Shown: positions 63,996-64,000 of the stretch, piece after piece
Layout of the letters: each line of letters begins with the position of its first letter
How positions within the stretch are numbered: the stretch's first letter is position 1
Origin: Colwellia sp. MB3u-45
Lineage (GTDB): Bacteria; Pseudomonadota; Gammaproteobacteria; Enterobacterales; Alteromonadaceae
Reading direction: 5' to 3'
Assembly: GCF_014077005.1 (NCBI RefSeq)
Contig: NZ_JACGVC010000035.1
Span: 1 to 64,000, forward strand
DNA length: 64,000 bases
Translations under genes and position numbers: made by a program
The notes under the pieces: model-generated
What the model saw: the letters and a program-made list of their open reading frames with translations, nothing else
What the model was told of the DNA's origin: nothing
The model's database searches: none

Positions 63996-64000
63996 TTGCT

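Overview
The window reads as a chromosomal segment of an AT-rich marine gammaproteobacterium, most likely Alteromonadales/Colwelliaceae. The evidence is the E. coli-like order nadC-ampD-ampE-pdhR-aceEF-lpd-acnB-yacL, the rapA/rluA pair, RfaH with a JUMPstart/ops leader, and overall base composition. No rRNA, tRNA, CRISPR array, prophage or intact insertion sequence was seen.

Region 1 (1-25273) is a Wzx/Wzy-dependent capsule or exopolysaccharide locus, all on the + strand. rfaH is followed by a JUMPstart/ops-like leader, then the wza-wzb-wzc export genes and a perfect 18-bp hairpin that could act as an attenuator. Next come tviB-wbpB-wbpD-wbpE and, further on, wbpI, which together predict UDP-ManNAc(3NAc)A. 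A wzx flippase follows, then four adjacent tailoring genes: an AsnB-like ligase without the glutaminase cysteine, a formyltransferase, a FemAB/GNAT-like transferase and a polysaccharide-deacetylase-like protein. The locus continues with two GT4 glycosyltransferases, a wzy candidate, a QuiNAc/FucNAc-type reductase, a short initiating sugar-phosphate transferase, galU and a WbpM-type 4,6-dehydratase. Two gene remnants (an epimerase tail and a frameshifted dehydratase head) lie in the 3' part and record past rearrangement. The centre (about 9.4-21 kb) is markedly AT-rich and looks like the exchangeable, serotype-specific part.

Region 2 (25274-48330) is conserved core. It holds nadC and an aspartyl protease on the - strand, then ampD-ampE, then pdhR (with a perfect PdhR palindrome upstream), aceE-aceF, and lpd behind its own terminator. 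A small lipoprotein gene is followed by two divergent AcnB-type aconitases (a 934-aa form and the canonical one). Two inverted copies of a ~165-bp MITE-like element lie outside this pair. After them come an HlyD-ABC-ABC2 exporter, a TonB-like orphan and yacL.

Region 3 (48331-64000) holds an RND efflux pair, a DUF3530 protein, rluA, rapA, a PIN-PhoH ATPase, a large hybrid histidine kinase and a transglutaminase-like protein that runs to the window edge. A self-complementary intergenic repeat family built on GCTGTCAG/CTGACAGC words occurs at four places.

The most interesting biology is the polysaccharide locus. A uronic-acid pathway next to an AsnB-like ligase lacking its glutaminase nucleophile suggests a uronate that is amidated, possibly with an amino acid.
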